Below, in pieces: positions 34,101 through 43,861 of a stretch of 64,000 nt of DNA (position 1 is its first letter; each line of letters begins with the position of its first letter). The stretch comes from JAHRVQ01 sp029941905 (lineage in GTDB: Bacteria > Pseudomonadota > Gammaproteobacteria > Pseudomonadales > Azotimanducaceae). A program made the translations under genes and the position numbers. The stretch lies in NCBI GenBank assembly GCA_029941905.1, contig JAPYTQ010000002.1, positions 167,853-231,852 on the forward strand, given 5' to 3'. The notes under the pieces were generated by a model. That model was not told the origin of the DNA, did not search any database, and saw nothing but the letters and a program-made list of their open reading frames with translations.

Positions 34101-36536
34101 ATGCTTTCATCATACAAGGTTCTTGATCTGTCTAATCAGCAAGGGATGTTTTGCGGATATATTCTGGCCCATCTGGGGGCAGAAGTGACGGTAGTTGAAC
34201 CCCCGGCCGGTTCACCGGTTCACCAAATTCCTCCTTTTGTCGGCGACAATGGTGACAGCCTCTGGTGGCAAGCCTATTCAAGGGGTAAAAAAAGTCTGTC
34301 ACTTGATCTGGAATCTGTGGCTGGCCGCAACAGACTCAATGAGCTGATGGCTGATGCGGATTTCCTCATTGAGTCATTCAGCAATCGTGAAGTTAAACGG
34401 CTGGGCATTGATTACCAATCCGTGGCAGTTACCAACCCACGGTTGATTGTCGTCTCCATTACCCCATTTGGCCGCACCGGGCCAAAGGCAGATTGGCCAG
34501 CCACAGATCTGACCGTGTGGGCCGCCGGAGGGGCACACATCCTGGCCGGTGACAATGATCGGGCGCCGGTTCGTACGAGTGTCCCGCAGTCCTTTTTGCA
34601 TGCGGGTGCTGACGCCGCCGGTGCTGCGCTAATCGCCCTGCAGGAGCGTCACAAATCAGGTCTGGGTCAGCATATTGATGTCTCAGCCCAGCAATCCAGC
34701 GCCCAGGCCTCACTATCAGCAATCCTCGCCACCCCAAACAATTCCGCTATTACTGTTCAACGAGCTGCGGGTGGCCTCGCTGGTATCATACCCGCCCAGC
34801 TAACCTGGCCCTGTAAGGATGGATATGTAGCGATCACGTTTTTATTCGGCCCGGCATTCAACGGGCCTAATCGCCGTTTACTCACCTGGGTTCAGGAATC
34901 TGGAGCCTGTACCGAACAAGATGTAGCGGTGGAATGGGGTGAACGGTTAGCAGCCATGGCACGCGGAGAAGCAGAACCAGATGCCTATTTCGAGATATGT
35001 AAGAAAATCGAATCCTTCACCTTGCAGCATACCCAGCAAGCGCTGTTTGACGAAGGTATCCGCCGAGGTCTGTATATTGCACCCACTTTTGATATTGAAA
35101 AATTACTTGCAGAACCTCATTTTCAGGCTCGAAATTTTTGGCACAGGATCGAAATAGAGCCGAATAGTCTGAAGTTAAAACACGCCATCCGGGCGCCCGG
35201 TGCATTTGCAAAATTTTCGGCGAGCCCCATGACCCTGCCCGGTGCAGCACCGACGAGGAAATCTGCCGGAACCATGAACCCAGCGCGAAAAAGAGGCCCA
35301 TCGGCTAGCGGCAGCTCTCAATCAAACACCTTACCCCTGGCTGGCCTCAAGGTACTGGACTTTATGTGGGTGATTGCCGGGCCACTTTTCACCCGGGTAC
35401 TGTCAGATTACGGTGCAACCGTAATCAAAGTGGAGTCCACCAAACACGTTGAACCTGCCCGCGCCGCGCCGACTTTTAAAAATGACGATGCAGGCATAGA
35501 AATGGGCGTGCCGTTTGCAAACTTCAACGCCGGAAAACTGGGTGTGACCATTGATCCCTCAATCCCACAAGGCAGGGAAGTTATTCTGGATCTTGTGCGC
35601 TGGGCGGATGTCGTCACTGAATCGTTCTCACCCAAGGCGATGAAAGCCTGGGGCCTCGACTATGAAACACTTAAACAGATCAATCCCAACATTATTATGA
35701 TATCCAGTTGTCTTATGGGACAAACCGGTCCAAGAGCGCAGGTACCTGGTTACGGTAACATGGCTGCTGCGATCGCAGGTTTTTATGACCTGACAGGATG
35801 GCCTGACCGATCACCCGCTGGACCCTATCTCGCATACACCGACGGGGTAGCGCCACGATTTATGCTTGCATCTCTGCTGGCCGCAATGGAACATCAGCGC
35901 AAGACCGGCGAAGGGCAGTATATTGATATTTCTCAGGCCGAAGCTGCAATCCATTTTCTTGCGCCTGCCATACTGGACCATGAAATCAACCAGCGGGCCT
36001 GGCAGAGGATGGGTAACCGTGATTTGCAATTCTGCCCCCACGGCGTTTACCCGGCTAAAGGTGAAGACCGATGGATTGCTATCGCCTGCCAATCTGATGC
36101 TGCATGGCAGTCGCTTTGTGATGTCGCGGGGTTTACCGACGCGGCCGCAGATAAATCACTGTTGGATAGCGACAATCGTCATTCTCGGGCAGACGAGCTG
36201 GATGAGTTGATCTCAACATGGACAATTTCACGCCCGGCGGATGAGATACAACAACACCTGATTGAAGCGGGCGTCGCTGCTCATGTTGTGCAGAACTCAC
36301 CGGAGTGTATGCGGGATCCCCAACTCAATCACAGGGAGCATTTTGTTTCTGTACCACACAACAGCGTTGGCGATTTCGTCATTGAAGGTACTCGCTTCAA
36401 ATTGTCCCGAACACCAGGCCGGTCGCTTCGTGCCAATCCGGAACTCGGGGAGCACAATGTTCATGTTTTGACAGAAATCCTCGGTTACGACGTAGACCAG
36501 ATGGCTGATGTTTTCGCATCATTGGCGATGGAATAA
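34101..36536 (+). CDS. Fused double CaiB/BaiF CoA-transferase (Asp-less + Asp-bearing)
   Basis: An 811-residue protein of two complete CoA-transferase domains. Domain 1 (about 1-380) has ILAHLGAEVTVVEPPAGSP and KSGLGQHIDVSAQQ, but Phe165 stands where the Asp belongs (VPQSFLHAG). Domain 2 (about 411-811) has LSDYGATVIKVESTK, and the catalytic D581 in YTDGVAPRF. A linker of about 30 residues joins them. The result would be a pseudo-heterodimer in one chain. Start ATG lies behind AAAGGAGG. A hairpin follows the stop, then a convergent gene. Confidence 0.9.
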   Translation: MLSSYKVLDLSNQQGMFCGYILAHLGAEVTVVEPPAGSPVHQIPPFVGDNGDSLWWQAYSRGKKSLSLDLESVAGRNRLNELMADADFLIESFSNREVKRLGIDYQSVAVTNPRLIVVSITPFGRTGPKADWPATDLTVWAAGGAHILAGDNDRAPVRTSVPQSFLHAGADAAGAALIALQERHKSGLGQHIDVSAQQSSAQASLSAILATPNNSAITVQRAAGGLAGIIPAQLTWPCKDGYVAITFLFGPAFNGPNRRLLTWVQESGACTEQDVAVEWGERLAAMARGEAEPDAYFEICKKIESFTLQHTQQALFDEGIRRGLYIAPTFDIEKLLAEPHFQARNFWHRIEIEPNSLKLKHAIRAPGAFAKFSASPMTLPGAAPTRKSAGTMNPARKRGPSASGSSQSNTLPLAGLKVLDFMWVIAGPLFTRVLSDYGATVIKVESTKHVEPARAAPTFKNDDAGIEMGVPFANFNAGKLGVTIDPSIPQGREVILDLVRWADVVTESFSPKAMKAWGLDYETLKQINPNIIMISSCLMGQTGPRAQVPGYGNMAAAIAGFYDLTGWPDRSPAGPYLAYTDGVAPRFMLASLLAAMEHQRKTGEGQYIDISQAEAAIHFLAPAILDHEINQRAWQRMGNRDLQFCPHGVYPAKGEDRWIAIACQSDAAWQSLCDVAGFTDAAADKSLLDSDNRHSRADELDELISTWTISRPADEIQQHLIEAGVAAHVVQNSPECMRDPQLNHREHFVSVPHNSVGDFVIEGTRFKLSRTPGRSLRANPELGEHNVHVLTEILGYDVDQMADVFASLAME

Positions 36537-36540
36537 ACCA

Positions 36541-36560
36541 GTAGTCCTCCAAAGGACTAC
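36541..36560. terminator. Hairpin between convergent genes
   Basis: Perfect eight-base stem GTAGTCCT / AGGACTAC with loop CCAA, four bases after the fused CoA-transferase stop and 12 bases from the convergent gene. No T run follows, so it may be a weak or Rho-assisted terminator. Confidence 0.45.
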
Positions 36561-36572
36561 CAGCGTTGAGTT

Positions 36573-38204
36573 CTATTGAATTTCCGTGATCTTGTCATCC
36601 ATCTCGGTGAGGGCAACGTGAGGCTCAAACGTGTCCGTGGTCGCTTCTTTCATCACCAGTTTATAAGCTTCAGGAATATTGCCTTCACGCAGGCAATTTG
36701 CCTGTAAGTAGGGAAATATCTGGTCGTAACGCTTGACCTCATGTTGATTGATGCGACGGTAGATATGACTGCGATTAAGCTTTGAAGTATGTGCGAGGTT
36801 CCCGGAGGCTATGATTTCAGCGGTGGCATGCACCGTATTCTCGTGAAATTTTGCAACCCTGTTCACCTTGTCGGTCACGACCAGACCCCGGTAAAGGGTG
36901 CGGTTTTGCGTAGCAACCCCGGTAGGGCACTGATTTGTGTTACAGATCAACGATTGAACGCAGCCCAGAGCAAGCATCATGCCCCTGGCGCTGTTGCAAA
37001 GGTCAGCCCCAATCGCCATGTTCTTGATCAGGTGAAAGCCAGAAATTATCTTGCCTGCCGCGATAATCTTTATGTGAGGCCTGAGACCAAAACCTGTAAG
37101 ACAGTCAGCGACAAAAGCGATCGCTTCACGCAAAGGCATGCCAACAGAATTGGTGTACTCCAGTGGTGCGGCACCGGTACCACCTTCACCCCCATCAACA
37201 GTGATGAAGTCTGGCGTAATATTACTTTCTACCATTGCTTTGCATATGGCGACAAACTCGCTGGGACGACCGATGGCCAGTTTAAAGCCAACAGGTTTGC
37301 CTCCTGAGAGCTCTCGTAATTGCGCGATAAAATGAACCAAGCCCAGGGGCGAGTCAAAGGCCGTATGGGTCGGTGGAGAATTCACCTGGACATTAGGCTC
37401 CACGCCCCTTATTTCAGCAATTTCGCTGGTATTTTTTTCTGCGGGAAGAATTCCGCCATGCCCCGGTTTTGCGCCTTGCGAGATTTTGATCTCAATCATT
37501 TTGACAACGTCGAGCAACGCCTTCGTTCGGAATGCCTCTGCAGCAAAGTTACCCGCTAAATCACGACAGCCAAAATAGCCGGTACCTATCTGCCAGATAA
37601 TATCGCCACCATTTTTAAGGTGATACGAGCTAAGCCCCCCTTCACCCGTATTGTGTGCGAAGTTTCCTATTTTTGCACCACCGTTCAATGCAAGGATCGC
37701 ATTGCTGCTCAGGGCGCCGAAACTCATCGCCGAGATATTCAGGATGCTGGCCGAGTACGGCTTCAGGCATTTAGGTCCCCCCACCGTTACCCGCATATCT
37801 TTGTCTTCGACTTGATTAAAATCGATAGCGGATAGTGAATGACCAAACCACTCGTAGCCTGTGCGATAGGTATCCACCTTGGTGCCAAAGGGTATTGTTT
37901 CCAGATCTCCCTTCGCGCGCTGATAGACAACACTGCGGAACATTTTGTTGATAGGAGTTCCATCGGTGTCGGATTCAATAAAGTACTGCCTGATAAAAGG
38001 CCGAATCTCCTCCATGACCCAGCGGCCACGGCCAATCAGCGGGAAATTACGGAGCAGGGAATGTTTCTTCTGGAACCGGTCGTAAAGGCTTAGTGCACCC
38101 AGACCACCAAAAATCACCAGCACCCAGACCAGCGGCGACAGGTAGTAAAACATAGCCGCTATGAGGCCGGAGAATAACAGTAACCTCAAAAATGCCGTTT
38201 GCAT
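36573..38204 (-). CDS. Membrane-anchored glutamate-synthase-domain (GltB2-like) protein
   Basis: A 543-residue protein. Two hydrophobic segments at 1-40 are followed by an FMN-binding glutamate synthase domain: ISAMSFGALSSNAILAL, NTGEGGLSSYH, IKISQGAKPGHGG, TVDGGEGGTGAAPLEYTNS, and CNTNQCPTGVATQ, which carries cysteines of the iron-sulfur cluster. No glutaminase domain is present, so it is the stand-alone family often called glutamate synthase-related, whose reaction is not settled. Single gene, bounded by a repeat and a convergent CoA-transferase. Confidence 0.85.
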   Translation of the reverse strand: MQTAFLRLLLFSGLIAAMFYYLSPLVWVLVIFGGLGALSLYDRFQKKHSLLRNFPLIGRGRWVMEEIRPFIRQYFIESDTDGTPINKMFRSVVYQRAKGDLETIPFGTKVDTYRTGYEWFGHSLSAIDFNQVEDKDMRVTVGGPKCLKPYSASILNISAMSFGALSSNAILALNGGAKIGNFAHNTGEGGLSSYHLKNGGDIIWQIGTGYFGCRDLAGNFAAEAFRTKALLDVVKMIEIKISQGAKPGHGGILPAEKNTSEIAEIRGVEPNVQVNSPPTHTAFDSPLGLVHFIAQLRELSGGKPVGFKLAIGRPSEFVAICKAMVESNITPDFITVDGGEGGTGAAPLEYTNSVGMPLREAIAFVADCLTGFGLRPHIKIIAAGKIISGFHLIKNMAIGADLCNSARGMMLALGCVQSLICNTNQCPTGVATQNRTLYRGLVVTDKVNRVAKFHENTVHATAEIIASGNLAHTSKLNRSHIYRRINQHEVKRYDQIFPYLQANCLREGNIPEAYKLVMKEATTDTFEPHVALTEMDDKITEIQ

Positions 38205-38235
38205 ATCATTCCATTCTTTGTTCTGTCTGATTTAA

Positions 38236-38393
38236 GGAACCTCTGATTAAGGTCAGTATGCCGCATCACCATTTCCGCCCTGTCAGCGTCAGGGTGGAAT
38301 TCCAAAAATTTGTTAAGGTACAGCATATTAGCAATATTTTCTCCATTCCTCCCTTCCTTGCCCTGACGAAAATGTCTAATTAATCTGAGGTTC
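38236..38393. repeat. MITE-like repeat, copy B
   Basis: About 158 bases flanked by imperfect inverted repeats, GGAACCTCTGATTAAGG on the left and ATTAATCTGAGGTTC on the right. Inside are further inversions (CAGGG boxes, including CCTTCCTTGCCCTGACG). It is non-coding and sits between two minus-strand genes. Similarity to 10178-10280 shows it is dispersed in the genome, as small non-autonomous elements are. I cannot name the parent transposase. Confidence 0.75.
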
Positions 38394-38400
38394 ATCCAAA

Positions 38401-39648
38401 TTATACGCTGCGCATTCTCGGCCGATTGCCGATAATGCCTATCGACCTGAGACGCACGAGGTCGGCTTCATCCATTCCTATAATATCAGCCAGCACCTCC
38501 TCGTTGTGTTGACCGAGGGTAGGCGCAGGGGAAGTGATCACAAAAGGCTCAGTTCCCTGCCGGTAAGCCAGGGATGGGTTCGGCTGTTTGCCCACTACCG
38601 CTCGATCAAGCCACTGCCAGTAACCGCGAGACTTAAGATGAACGTCAGCCAACAAGCTGGCTGAGGTGTGAGTTGCCGCCGCCGGGATGCCATTTTTCTG
38701 CAAAAGGAACATCAGCTGCTGAGGTTCCTGATTCCGGGTCCAGTCAGAAATCAACTGATCCAACTGATCGCGATTTTCGATGCGATCAGCAAGCGCTCCG
38801 AAAGGTTCGAGAGAATTTCCTACAAGCTGTTGCAGTGAAACCCACTGGTCTTCATTCATCACCTGAATCACAATCCAGGCGTCGTCTCCTTCGCATGGGT
38901 AGGTGCCGTGAGGTGCCATGGTTTGCGAGGCATTTCCTCGCCTGGCTGGTGCTTCACCGGTCGCTGCGAATTCGAGAATGCCATGTGCAGCAAGGGGGAA
39001 CATCGATTCGACCTGGGAAATGTCGACTAACTGCCCTTCACCAGTACGTTTCTGGTGGCGTAACGCAACCAGCAGGGCAGCAGCGCCATTCAGCCCACCG
39101 TTTGCATCACCGTAGGCCACATGATGCATGGTGGGTGGATCCGCTGCCTCTCCATTTAAATGTGGTAATCCCGATGCCTGCTCTACTGTAGACCCGTAAG
39201 CACGAAAATTTTTCCACGGTCCAGTTGAGCCGAATGCTGGCATCGACAGCAGAATGATGTCGTTTTTAACCTCCCTGAACACCTCGTAACCCAGGTTCAA
39301 TTTGGGCAAGACGCCGCCGGAGAAATTCTCTACCACCGCATTCGCGCTGCCAACAAGTTGAAGTAATATCTGTCTGCCCTCAGGATGTTCAAGATCCAGC
39401 GTAATATCGCGCTTGTTACGGTTAACCGTGTTAAACGCCACCGACTTTTCAGCACCATCATTCTCGATCCACTCCGGTGTCGCCTCCCAGCTCCGCCACC
39501 AGTCAAATCTCTCGCAACTCTCTACCTTGATCACATCAGCGCCCATATCTGCCATATGCCGGGTCGTTAGTGGACCTGCCCAACCCATACTGAGATCAAT
39601 AATGCGTATTCCTTCGAGTGGTGCTGTTCTTTCCTTAACGTTACCCAT
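38401..39648 (-). CDS. Family III CoA-transferase, Asp-bearing partner (pair 2)
   Basis: A 415-residue CaiB/BaiF protein with MADMGADVIKVESCERFDW, NRNKRDITLDLEHPEG and KRTGEGQLVDISQVE. The catalytic Asp is D181 in YGDANGGLNG. I start at the ATG at 39648, which overlaps the stop of the Asp-less gene (ATGGGTAA); a frame opening 91 codons earlier has no family residues. It is the last gene of a three-gene CoA-transferase operon running from 43204. Confidence 0.9.
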   Translation of the reverse strand: MGNVKERTAPLEGIRIIDLSMGWAGPLTTRHMADMGADVIKVESCERFDWWRSWEATPEWIENDGAEKSVAFNTVNRNKRDITLDLEHPEGRQILLQLVGSANAVVENFSGGVLPKLNLGYEVFREVKNDIILLSMPAFGSTGPWKNFRAYGSTVEQASGLPHLNGEAADPPTMHHVAYGDANGGLNGAAALLVALRHQKRTGEGQLVDISQVESMFPLAAHGILEFAATGEAPARRGNASQTMAPHGTYPCEGDDAWIVIQVMNEDQWVSLQQLVGNSLEPFGALADRIENRDQLDQLISDWTRNQEPQQLMFLLQKNGIPAAATHTSASLLADVHLKSRGYWQWLDRAVVGKQPNPSLAYRQGTEPFVITSPAPTLGQHNEEVLADIIGMDEADLVRLRSIGIIGNRPRMRSV

Positions 39649-40753
39649 GCTGAAAGCTCTCGGTATGTTCTCCCACGGATGCGACGGGACCGGCAAACGA
39701 AGGTGGAGTGCGATACAGACGAAATGGGACTGTTGGCACCAACAACGGAATATCGCCTGGCAGGATAGCGGGTGCGAATGCATGACGTTGCAGGAACTGG
39801 TCAATCCCAAACAGCTCCTCCATTGTAGGCACCCTGGCCAGGGGCACCGCATTTTCCTGGGCACGGTAGAAGAGTTCTTCGGCCGAATGTTCAAGCAACT
39901 TCTTCCTGATGACTGGCTCAAGGATATCGATAGATTGCAAACGTCCTATGGCAGTCTGGAAAAGTTCGACATCAGCATACTCAACGATATCCAGAAGCTG
40001 ACAGAACGTCTGCCACTGTGATGGTGTGAGTACGGTTACCCCGATCCAACCGTCACGGCAGGGAAAAACACCCAGCGGGTAGGTCGGTGGAAATCGATTG
40101 ATACCAAGGCGCGGAACCTGAATGTTTGTGTTGTAGCTGCTAACCGCACCGACATCCGTAAAACAGAGACAGGCCTCAAAAATACTCGTATCAATTTCTA
40201 CCCGGTCGTGCCGGTTGCCCAGTTCGCCGGCCAGAACGTGAACCATGCTGCCAATGAATGAGGTCAGACCGCCCACAATCTGTGCCTGATAACCCGTGGG
40301 TATCAACGGTGGACCCTCAACGTGACCGATGCCTCGCAACATGCCATTCAATGCAAAGCACTGGGCATCAGAGCCGATAAAATTCGAATACTCACCCGTA
40401 TTGCCATACCAGGAAATACTCGCTCTGACATTCGGGCAAAGGGAGGCTAACTCAGCATCTGTGTTATCGTCCAACACCAGATCGGCACTTTTCAGTAAGC
40501 TTGCGAGGCTTTCCTGACCCAGGGCTTGTTTGTTGAGACTCAGTTTGTTGGTGCTGAGATAGGCGTGCATTGCGCTCTTGTCGGCTTCATCAGTACCCAA
40601 AATAAATGGAGGCAATATTCGTGTCTGGAAGCCCTCTGCCGGTTCCAGATTGATAACCTCAGCGCCGTAGTCGGCCCAGAGTTTGGCGCAGTAGCTGGTA
40701 GCGATTGTGCCGCTGATATCGATAACCCGTAGTCCCTGTAGCGCAATACTCAT
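39641..40753 (-). CDS. Family III CoA-transferase, Asp-less partner (pair 2)
   Basis: A 370-residue CaiB/BaiF protein, shorter than the usual 400. AKLWADYGAEVINLEPAEG opens the Rossmann part and GEHTESFQHG ends it. The Asp position aligns with Gln158 (YQAQIVGGL), so it should lack transferase chemistry on its own. The RTGxGQ loop is also lost (GELGNRHDRVEIDTS). It follows the fused gene directly (TAGATG) and overlaps the Asp-bearing gene by eight bases. The most diverged of the Asp-less group. Confidence 0.8.
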   Translation of the reverse strand: MSIALQGLRVIDISGTIATSYCAKLWADYGAEVINLEPAEGFQTRILPPFILGTDEADKSAMHAYLSTNKLSLNKQALGQESLASLLKSADLVLDDNTDAELASLCPNVRASISWYGNTGEYSNFIGSDAQCFALNGMLRGIGHVEGPPLIPTGYQAQIVGGLTSFIGSMVHVLAGELGNRHDRVEIDTSIFEACLCFTDVGAVSSYNTNIQVPRLGINRFPPTYPLGVFPCRDGWIGVTVLTPSQWQTFCQLLDIVEYADVELFQTAIGRLQSIDILEPVIRKKLLEHSAEELFYRAQENAVPLARVPTMEELFGIDQFLQRHAFAPAILPGDIPLLVPTVPFRLYRTPPSFAGPVASVGEHTESFQHG

Positions 40754-43204
40754 CTATTCAAGAGCACCTGCAATCAGTAACTGACCAAACTTTTCGTCAT
40801 CGTACCCCAGCAGATCGTTCAGCACGTGAGCCATGTCTCTACCGAATGTTGGCGCACTCGAGTCGACGAATGTCCTTACGCCGGACAAGTGCATGCGAGA
40901 GGCTTCAATGGTTGTTTCGCCGCCATCGGGATGTGGCAGCTTGATAAAATGACCCAGATGATTGAGCTGCGGGTCTACGAACAATTCAGGACTGTTCTGC
41001 ACTACCGACGCGGGAACGTTAGCAGACTGCAGTGCTGACTCAAGTTCTGCTGCATCCTGGTTCGCGGTGTAAGCACTAATCAGTGCGTCCAGTTCATCCT
41101 GGTTGGCCAGCCTCGTGTCCAGATTCTTAAAACGCGGATCATCTGCATCCAGCGTACTAACCGCACCACAAAACGCCTGCCATTGCTCCTGAGTCTCACA
41201 GGCTAAGGCAATGTAGTTGTCATCACCTGTTGTCGCATATACACCGTGGGGAGCTATGTAGGGGTCCTGATTGCCTATTCGCGACTGAATATTTTTGTTG
41301 GCGACAAAGTCGAGAATCGCGGGGGTTAGAAAATGTAACGCTGCTTCACTTTGGGCAAGGTCTATATACTGGCCCTGGCCGGTGCGCCTGCGATGATCCA
41401 GTGCTGCCAGCACCGCGACTGCATTATAACGGGGCGCAATGTAATCAGTGTAGGCACCAAAGGGACCGGCAGGTTCACGATCCTGCCAGCCGGTAATTTC
41501 ATAAAAGCCGGTGATCGCCGCTGCAAGATTGCCATAACCGGCAAACATGGCAAGGGGCCCGGTCTGGCCCATAAGACAAGTGCTTAACATAATAATTTTT
41601 GGGTTGACCTGTCGCAGGGTTTCGTAATCCAGGCCAAAGGCTTTCATCGCTTTCGGTGAAAAGGATTCTGCTACAACATCGGCCCAACGAACCAGATCGA
41701 GGATAACCTCACGCCCCTCAGGCTTCGTCAGGTCAACTGTCATCATACGCTTACCAGCATTGGTACTGTGGAAGATCGCAGATTTTTCAGAAGATTCATC
41801 ACCATCCATAAAAGGCCGGATCGTCCGACAAACATCGAGCCGTGAGGTGGATTCGACCCGTATCACCGTCGCACCGAAATCTGCAAGCATTCTTGTTGCA
41901 CCAGGGCCCGCCAATGCCCACATCAGGTCCAGCACTTTTAGATCTTTGAGCGGTAACCCGTCGTTGCCTTCTCCAGCCTGTGAGGCAGACACCCGTTGAG
42001 ATACAGGGGCCACACTTTCAAGCTCCGCCAATATTTCAGCGGTATGTTCACCCACTCGTGGAGGCCGCTGGCCAACTTGCAGAGGCGTTTCACTGAACTT
42101 TGCAAAAGCACCAGGATAAAGCAGTGCGGCTGAAGGTCCCTCCCCCTCCGGGCTCCGAAAGTACTCGCGAAAAGCGAATTGCTCACTGCCAACAACGTCC
42201 GCAAGGGTTGTCATCGGCGCCAGCAACAGGCGTCGTTCGAGGGCAGCCTGGAGCAGCTCATTTTTTGATTTTGACGCGGTACAGGCAGCGACACATTCCT
42301 TAACACGTTCCCATTCCGACATTGGCTCTCTGCCGTCCGTCAATAGCAGACCATATTCCAGCCAGTCTTTATCACGTGTTGCCTCATCGCAAAATCCCTG
42401 CTCACAAACATACTCCATCAAACGTCTGGTTGGGGGGCCGATGGTGGCGCCGAACAACAGGGTGATGGATACCTGCCCATCTTTGGCAGGAAAGGTCAGT
42501 CGTATCGTCAGGTCACCGATTTTGATACCACCTGCGGTTCGAGTCGCCATTTCATCGTTCACTGCCGTGGCTAGAACGTACCCTTGCGTCGCAGCCGTGA
42601 GCGCCTGTTGCGCTGATACCTCAACATGTTGTCCTCGCCCAGTACAGGCGCGTTCAGTCAAGGCCATCAGCGCACCGACAGCTGCTTCAGCAGCAGCGTG
42701 ATGCCACGCCTGTGGCACTGAAACGCGGACGGGAGGTCGATCGTCATCACCGGCAATCGCGAGGGGGCCAGCACTGGCTACCAGGGTGAGATCCGTTGCA
42801 GCCCAATCCGCTTTCGGGCCACTGCTGCCAAAGGGCGTCATGGAAATATGAATCAGCGCCGGGTTATGTTCACTCAACGTATCATAAGCAAGTCCCCTGG
42901 CTTTGAGGCTACCGACGGGTTCAGACTCGATCAAAAAATCAGCGCGGGAGACCAGATCCAGGAAGATATCCCTGTCTGCATCAATATCCAGCTCAATGCT
43001 GCGTTTACCCCGTGCGTATCCCCACCAGTTTAATGACAGTTCCGGGTCGATTTGATTCTCAAAGAAAGGCCCCCGGCTTCTTCCTGCTGCCCCGCCGGGA
43101 GTTTCGATCTGTATGACATCAGCACCCAGGTCCCCGAGGATCTGGGCACACAACATGCCATTTTGGCTGGTCAGATCAAGAACACGATACGGTTTTAATA
43201 GCAT
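40754..43204 (-). CDS. Fused double CaiB/BaiF CoA-transferase (Asp-less + Asp-bearing)
   Basis: An 816-residue protein of the same design as the fusion at 34101. Domain 1 (about 1-400) has LGDLGADVIQIETPGG, and Trp167 at the Asp position (VPQAWHHAA), and ends in a complete family C-terminus VGEHTAEILAEL. Domain 2 (about 418-816) has ADFGATVIRVEST and the catalytic D587 in AYTDYIAPRY. I start at the ATG at 43204 behind AAGGAG, not at a codon 13 residues earlier. First gene of the minus-strand CoA-transferase operon. Confidence 0.9.
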   Translation of the reverse strand: MLLKPYRVLDLTSQNGMLCAQILGDLGADVIQIETPGGAAGRSRGPFFENQIDPELSLNWWGYARGKRSIELDIDADRDIFLDLVSRADFLIESEPVGSLKARGLAYDTLSEHNPALIHISMTPFGSSGPKADWAATDLTLVASAGPLAIAGDDDRPPVRVSVPQAWHHAAAEAAVGALMALTERACTGRGQHVEVSAQQALTAATQGYVLATAVNDEMATRTAGGIKIGDLTIRLTFPAKDGQVSITLLFGATIGPPTRRLMEYVCEQGFCDEATRDKDWLEYGLLLTDGREPMSEWERVKECVAACTASKSKNELLQAALERRLLLAPMTTLADVVGSEQFAFREYFRSPEGEGPSAALLYPGAFAKFSETPLQVGQRPPRVGEHTAEILAELESVAPVSQRVSASQAGEGNDGLPLKDLKVLDLMWALAGPGATRMLADFGATVIRVESTSRLDVCRTIRPFMDGDESSEKSAIFHSTNAGKRMMTVDLTKPEGREVILDLVRWADVVAESFSPKAMKAFGLDYETLRQVNPKIIMLSTCLMGQTGPLAMFAGYGNLAAAITGFYEITGWQDREPAGPFGAYTDYIAPRYNAVAVLAALDHRRRTGQGQYIDLAQSEAALHFLTPAILDFVANKNIQSRIGNQDPYIAPHGVYATTGDDNYIALACETQEQWQAFCGAVSTLDADDPRFKNLDTRLANQDELDALISAYTANQDAAELESALQSANVPASVVQNSPELFVDPQLNHLGHFIKLPHPDGGETTIEASRMHLSGVRTFVDSSAPTFGRDMAHVLNDLLGYDDEKFGQLLIAGALE

Positions 43205-43303
43205 CCGCTCACTCCTTATTCTTATTATCGGGTAACGCGCCACAACCCGGACTATTCCTGAGCAGATACTACCCCCCTGCTCTTCACGGTGCCACTATCA
43301 GAC

Positions 43304-43753
43304 CTAGCTGCAATTTGCTTTTTTAATCGCCTGAAATTTACGTTTCTGCTGATCCAGTTTGTTTGCATCAGCTAATTTGTAACCATTTCGCTTCTGATGC
43401 TGTATCTCGGCAATTTGCAGGGAGGCGAGCATGCAGCTCTTTTGCCTGATTTCCCGGTCCTTCCTGATCCGCCTGGACACCCTTTGGCTTTCTTTTAGAC
43501 GAGTTGCCCGCGATTTGGCCAACCTTTTCTCCAGGTTTGTCAGCGCCAGTCGTTCGGCTTCACTCAATCCCGCCGCTTTCAGCCTTTGGGTCGTCAATTG
43601 TGTCGACAATTCAATCTGTTCACCCATGCCCCTGGTACAGCCCCTATCGGTAAACACCCATTGTCCATTGTCTGCCTGACAGCGATAAATATCTGCCGAT
43701 GCACTCAAAGCTATCATGAGCAGCAACGCTAACGTACTGGTCTTAAAACACAT
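43304..43753 (-). CDS. DUF4124-type periplasmic protein
   Basis: A 149-residue exported protein. A signal peptide (LALLLMIALSASA) is followed by the DUF4124 motif DIYRCQADNGQWVFTDRGC, then a Lys/Arg-rich helical tail (EKRLAKSRATRLKESQRVS) with two cysteines. Function unknown; likely envelope-associated. Stands alone between the CoA-transferase operon and the amidohydrolase. Confidence 0.75.
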   Translation of the reverse strand: MCFKTSTLALLLMIALSASADIYRCQADNGQWVFTDRGCTRGMGEQIELSTQLTTQRLKAAGLSEAERLALTNLEKRLAKSRATRLKESQRVSRRIRKDREIRQKSCMLASLQIAEIQHQKRNGYKLADANKLDQQKRKFQAIKKANCS

Positions 43754-43861
43754 TCATCATTTCTCCCCGTGTGGTCATCAATGGCAATAATGGATGGCCA
43801 GCAGGTTTGATGAAGCAGCGATAGTCTTTATTTATTGTAGGAGAACTTCCACTCTACCTGT

